From: Bacteroidota bacterium
GTDB taxonomy: Bacteria > Bacteroidota > Bacteroidia > Bacteroidales > Bacteroidaceae
Reading direction: 5' to 3'
Assembly: GCA_023458215.1 (NCBI GenBank)
Contig: JAEXAJ010000087.1
Location: 1 to 17,738, forward strand
Length of the DNA stretch: 17,738 nt
Part shown: in pieces, positions 14,508 through 17,738 of the stretch
How positions within the stretch are numbered: the stretch's first letter is position 1
Layout of the letters: every line of letters starts with the position of its first letter
Position numbers and translations under genes: made by a program
The notes under the pieces: generated by a model
The model's input: the letters and a program-made list of their open reading frames with translations, nothing else
The model's database searches: none
What the model was told of the DNA's origin: nothing

Positions 14508-14999
14508 TTATCCAAGCGGATTATCGTTTTCGTCTCCACCGTTGCCACTACCGGAATTATCATCCGAAGGAGAATCACTACTGCTGAGATGATCGAGGTC
14601 CTTAAAAGTAAGACCATCTGAACGAGTAGTGCCGGAGGTATGAATACGTATGTCGTTATTGGCACGAAAACAAATACGAAGTCCTTCAATATTACTCACT
14701 GTAAAATCATCAAATTTATCTGTGCCACTACTACTGGCAGCGAGGAAAAAGTACCCTAAGCCATCGATGTTTACCGAACGTCCGGAAAGGAGAATCTTTT
14801 TCAGTAAAGTACGAAAGTCTTTCAGAACACTGATCGTTTCGCCCTCACTTACACCAGATTGAGTACTAATTTCATTGGCTACCTCTTTCAAGGTCGCCGG
14901 ATTATCGTATTTATACACTAATTGCGCAAAGAACTTCTTTCCCGCATCCGGTTTACGCAAATCAAACAAACGGCTTACTCTTCTAAATCGAATTGCCAT
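14508..14999 (-). CDS. HU-like (DNABII family) DNA-binding protein, Bacteroidales type
   Basis: This encodes 163 aa. The N-terminal ~125 residues resemble the long HU-like proteins of Bacteroides: basic start MAIRFRRVSRLFDLRKPDAGKKFFAQLV, helices with LKEVANEISTQSGVSEGETISVLKDF, then LLSGRSVNIDGLGYFFLAASS, the HU-type GR..I.GLG.F motif. The C-terminal ~30 residues are a low-complexity Ser/Gly/Asp/Asn tail (DSPSDDNSGSGNGG), probably disordered. HU-like proteins bind and bend DNA. Copies of this type lie beside surface-polysaccharide or surface-protein loci, fitting the DUF4906/FISUMP-like gene transcribed from the same strand upstream. The next gene is the smalltalk ORF. Confidence 0.88.
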   Translation of the reverse strand: MAIRFRRVSRLFDLRKPDAGKKFFAQLVYKYDNPATLKEVANEISTQSGVSEGETISVLKDFRTLLKKILLSGRSVNIDGLGYFFLAASSSGTDKFDDFTVSNIEGLRICFRANNDIRIHTSGTTRSDGLTFKDLDHLSSSDSPSDDNSGSGNGGDENDNPLG

Positions 15000-15059
15000 A
15001 ATTCTACATTTTTAAAATTAATTACTTAGTTAATAATCTCTTTGTCAACGTTAACACTG

Positions 15060-15067
15060 CAAAGATG
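15060..15067 (-). promoter_or_regulatory. Candidate promoter of the HU-like gene, -7 box CATCTTTG
   Basis: On the minus strand CATCTTTG followed by CAGTGTTAA differs from TAnnTTTG by one base. It lies 60 bases before ATG 14999. Sixteen bases here are identical to the promoter at 9414-9429. Confidence 0.5.
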
Positions 15068-15090
15068 GGGCAACTCGTAAAAAGATGAAA

Positions 15091-15194
15091 GGACACTAAA
15101 ACACATGATCTATTATGCCTTCCAAACTATCCGGAGAAGGGACAATCAATAATTTGTATCGATAAAAAGGACAAACAAGACCAAATAAGGGACA
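15091..15194. promoter_or_regulatory. Repeated GGACA motifs upstream of the HU-like promoter
   Basis: GGACA occurs at 15091, 15140, 15169 and 15190, mostly as RRGGACAA in an A-rich setting. The copies are on one strand with uneven spacing (49, 29 and 21 bases), directly upstream of the HU-like promoter. They could be regulator sites or chance in purine-rich DNA. Confidence 0.25.
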
Positions 15195-15218
15195 AAAGAC
15201 AGGTATATATAGTAGCAA

Positions 15219-15248
15219 ATCTCCCCGCTCACGCTTGAGCAGGGAGAT
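15219..15248 (-). terminator. Hairpin in the spacer after the surface-protein gene
   Basis: ATCTCCC pairs with GGGAGAT (15219-15225 with 15242-15248), with an inner GCTCA/TGAGC stem around CGCT. In the minus direction it is followed by only a short T-run (TTTGC). It is the strongest stem between the surface-protein remnant and the HU-like gene, so it probably ends transcripts arriving from 15502. A second weaker dyad containing the palindrome GTGATATCAC lies at 15267-15300. I see no gene in 15000-15370. Confidence 0.55.
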
Positions 15249-15379
15249 CACAAACAAACAAAAACATTAGCAGATAGTGATATCACATCAATATCGCTAA
15301 TATGAAAGTTACCAAATCTTATTATTATCCATTTATCCAACAAAACATCGAAAAATAAACCATCTTGCTTCATGTACTA

Positions 15380-15490
15380 TCAATACACAAAGCGGGACGG
15401 AAAACAATCAGTAATCCAAAGATGCCAACTCCAGATGGTCACTCCCGAAGCATTTATTGCCCTAATCACTGCATTCCCGCCTTTAGTTAT
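15380..15490 (-). pseudogene. Fragment of a second DUF4906/FISUMP-like surface protein
   Basis: Directly after the stop of the intact gene (15502), another minus-strand frame reads TKGGNAVIRAINASGV, then TIWSWHLWITD, then a divergent tail to TGA at 15380-15382. The intact neighbour has GGNGVIAVRDANGEILWSWH and IWVTDY in its middle (about residues 411-436 counted from GTG 17703). From GGN to TD, 14 of 25 residues are identical, and the DNA also aligns (shared TGCCAACTCCA on the plus strand). The fragment lacks a start and both flanks, so it is a remnant of a paralogous gene. Confidence 0.75.
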
Positions 15491-15501
15491 AATTAGAAAG
15501 A

Positions 15502-17738
15502 TTATTCTACTTCCTGTATACAACGGACATTATGAACATCCGAAGGCGCCCAACCATTATAAAGCATACGAACATAAATAACACTACTTCCATTATATGG
15601 TAATCCCGCCCAATTTATACTGAATCCTGAAGCAGTACCACTAGTTGAATGATTTCTGCACCAAACACATAAAAACCGTCCAATATAATTAAACTGCTCT
15701 GCATATTCCTGATAACCTGTAAAACGAAAATAAGTGGTATGCTCGGTATCATACATCAATAAAACACCACCATCATTCCATACTTTTGCCCCGGTACCTT
15801 TCTTCCAATACTCCGTATCACTATTATCCGGCTTCGACCGTAAAGTTGAATTATCAGTTCTCAAATCAGTTCCATAACTTATAGTCGAAAAGAAGTGAGA
15901 GTAATCTTCTATCTGAGGAATCTTCCATCCGGTCGGACAAGGATCATAAACAGTTTTCTCCGTTCCACTCCCCCAATATTTTGCATCGGATGTGTACCAT
16001 GGTCTTCCCAAATAAGTAGTAGTAGGATTTTTACAAGCATTTTCTATTGCCGATTTTCCGGAAGAGGTCAATCGGGGTTTAAAAGTATTTCCATCCGGTC
16101 CATAGGCATTCAACAATCCATTGGTCGGAGTGGTAGAACCGTTTACTATCACAATCTTCTGCATCTGTTCATTGGTATAACTACCCGGAAATGGATCTTT
16201 TCGTCCCCATTGAAAATGCATACCATTCGCTTTGGACTTATCTATCTCCTTTTTAGGTATTTCCGTATAGCCTTCCAATGCTCCCAAATTTCGGTCCATC
16301 ATAGGAAGTTGATTCCTGTTAGCATGATAAGCATATTTTTGCTTACGCTTAGTGGTAGGTTCTAATACCGTTTCAGCACCATACGGTTCCGGGCTATAAT
16401 CCGTCACCCAAATGTGCCAACTCCACAAGATTTCTCCATTGGCATCACGTACGGCAATCACGCCGTTCCCACCGGTAGTATTGGTTGCTACACGGCAATA
16501 AATACGACATTGGCCCGGAGCAGTAGGATATCCCGTTCCTCCATCCGTACGCTTGATATCAACCACATTCGTATGATCCGTAGCACTATTCACAATCCCC
16601 AGTACAGGATCGCCCACATCTCCGTTCTCACGGGTCTGCCATAATAACTCCACTGTTTTAATTCCTCCACGGCTACTTTGGGTAAAACCGGTCAAAGTCG
16701 TATTCTCAATATCTTTCCCCGCTTGCCGGAACATAAACGGATCAAAACAGAATGCACTTCCCGAAGCAACCATGAAACAATTGGCAGTAGGAACTAGGTT
16801 ATCATTATTTTCTGATGCCGGAACAGGATCGATATAAGTTACCCGTTTATCGTTTACAGGGATGCCCGTATGATTAAAATTCACCTCATAAACATAATCT
16901 TTATTCCGATATAGATTAAAGTCAGTAGAAGCGCCCGAACCGACGTAGACACGATAATCCAATTTCTTCTTGACATCGGTAGTATTGCCTGCTACAAAGT
17001 TCAGAAAAACACTTCCTGCGGGAGCATTCGCTTTGATACGCTGCAAATCTGAAGTAGCGGCAGCACTCTCCCCGCGAACATTCGCAGGAATCCACCACGA
17101 ACAAGAGCCATTGGCAGCATTTGCATCAGTAATCGTAGCCTCCAAAGTAGTAAACTGTGAAACCAAAGAAGGATACGTACCGTCACTCTCAGGTTTGTCC
17201 ACAATAGCATAATTCAAAGGCACACTTTGAAGAAACAACTTCTTTAGTTTATAGCCCGCCACACTATAATTCCAGTTGACGGTCAACCGTGAAGCCAAAC
17301 GCTTCAATAACAAACGGGTGTCATAGCTTCCTTCCGAACTTTGAATCATAGCTACGCCATTGACAACAACCACCTTTACATGTTTCAAATGAAGCACATA
17401 AGGCATTTTATTCATATCAACAGCAGGATCTATTGCTTGTATCACTGATTTATCTACAACCATATTCTGCACATCACTTAGTGATTTACTTTCTAAAGCA
17501 CCGATTGCCGAACCGCTGCCCCGAGCTACCAAAACCAACTGGCAATCGTTGCTCTCTTTCAATTTCACGTTCAGATATGTACCGATATCCACTGTTCCGT
17601 AATCTTCTCCTGTATCCTGAATGTAAGTTCCATCAGGTTCATACTGCCGGATTTCAAGATTATAAAGTTTGTCCGGTACATCGGTAGATGCACGCGTTAC
17701 CACATCCGGGAGTAGGCTCGCGTTGAAAGCAGCAAAGC
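15502..17738 (-). CDS. DUF4906/FISUMP-like fimbrial or surface protein (5' end beyond the window)
   Basis: The frame is open to the window edge, giving at least 745 codons. The GTG at 17703 is preceded by in-frame coding sequence (FNASLLPDVVTRAST), so the true start and any lipoprotein signal lie outside. The N-terminal half resembles DUF4906-type, fimbrillin-like proteins (LYNLEIRQYEPDGT, RLASRLTVNWNYS, CSWWIPANVRGES). A middle segment carries GGNGVIAVRDANGEILWSWH (about 411-430). The C-terminal third has marks of the Fibrobacter-type major paralogous (FISUMP) domain: MMDRNLGALEGY, QWGRKDPFPGS, YDPCPTGWKIP and a final VRCIQE. Such proteins are exported and may form pilus tips or surface adhesins. 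An HU-like gene and a smalltalk ORF follow on the same strand. A fragment of a paralogue follows its stop. Confidence 0.75.
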   Translation of the reverse strand, partial: FAAFNASLLPDVVTRASTDVPDKLYNLEIRQYEPDGTYIQDTGEDYGTVDIGTYLNVKLKESNDCQLVLVARGSGSAIGALESKSLSDVQNMVVDKSVIQAIDPAVDMNKMPYVLHLKHVKVVVVNGVAMIQSSEGSYDTRLLLKRLASRLTVNWNYSVAGYKLKKLFLQSVPLNYAIVDKPESDGTYPSLVSQFTTLEATITDANAANGSCSWWIPANVRGESAAATSDLQRIKANAPAGSVFLNFVAGNTTDVKKKLDYRVYVGSGASTDFNLYRNKDYVYEVNFNHTGIPVNDKRVTYIDPVPASENNDNLVPTANCFMVASGSAFCFDPFMFRQAGKDIENTTLTGFTQSSRGGIKTVELLWQTRENGDVGDPVLGIVNSATDHTNVVDIKRTDGGTGYPTAPGQCRIYCRVATNTTGGNGVIAVRDANGEILWSWHIWVTDYSPEPYGAETVLEPTTKRKQKYAYHANRNQLPMMDRNLGALEGYTEIPKKEIDKSKANGMHFQWGRKDPFPGSYTNEQMQKIVIVNGSTTPTNGLLNAYGPDGNTFKPRLTSSGKSAIENACKNPTTTYLGRPWYTSDAKYWGSGTEKTVYDPCPTGWKIPQIEDYSHFFSTISYGTDLRTDNSTLRSKPDNSDTEYWKKGTGAKVWNDGGVLLMYDTEHTTYFRFTGYQEYAEQFNYIGRFLCVWCRNHSTSGTASGFSINWAGLPYNGSSVIYVRMLYNGWAPSDVHNVRCIQEVE

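Noticed and set aside
15372..15581. 69-aa open frame on the plus strand overlapping the end of the surface-protein gene
   Set aside because: It is antisense to both the surface-protein end and the paralogue fragment, which explain the conservation seen there.

Overview
The window looks like a chromosomal segment of a Bacteroides-type gut bacterium. The grounds are several matches to the Bacteroidales -7 box (TAnnTTTG), weak Shine-Dalgarno sequences, a TonB receptor controlled by a LytTR regulator, an HU-like protein followed by a tiny 'smalltalk' ORF, and a DUF4906/FISUMP-type surface protein. All family names rest on motif recognition, because no search was run.

Layout. Positions 1-2931 (+) carry housekeeping genes: the tail of a small unidentified protein, zapA, a structured spacer ending in a strong terminator, rny (RNase Y), another terminator, and cutC. 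A palindromic interspersed repeat at 2983-3065 separates cutC from a convergent minus-strand block. That block (9264 down to 3095) encodes a membrane-anchored LytTR regulator, a TonB-dependent receptor, a DUF2141 secreted protein and a large transglutaminase-like lipoprotein. Between regulator and receptor lie a terminator, three TGTGAC direct repeats at about 20-bp phase, and a Bacteroides-type promoter. The simplest reading is a LytTR-controlled surface uptake or processing system, and this is the best candidate for an undescribed system here. A short plus-strand gene (46 aa) with its own promoter and terminator follows at 9495-9635.

Positions 9702-11684 (-) hold a two-gene operon: a zinc-ribbon/AraC/GyrI-like fusion regulator and an Fpg/Nei-fold protein that lacks the catalytic N-terminal proline. 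Positions about 11740-13330 are strikingly AT-rich. They hold two translationally coupled small membrane-protein genes, flanked by a decayed gene downstream and a truncated open frame upstream, which suggests an acquired and partly eroded cluster. A secreted alpha/beta-hydrolase esterase follows (13332-14192).

The right end (14281-17738, minus strand) is a surface-structure locus: the 5'-truncated C-terminal 745 codons of a DUF4906/FISUMP-like protein, a 3' remnant of a paralogue directly after its stop codon, then an HU-like DNA-binding protein and a 31-aa smalltalk peptide. The remnant suggests recombination between tandem paralogous surface-protein genes. No tRNA, rRNA, CRISPR array or insertion sequence was seen.
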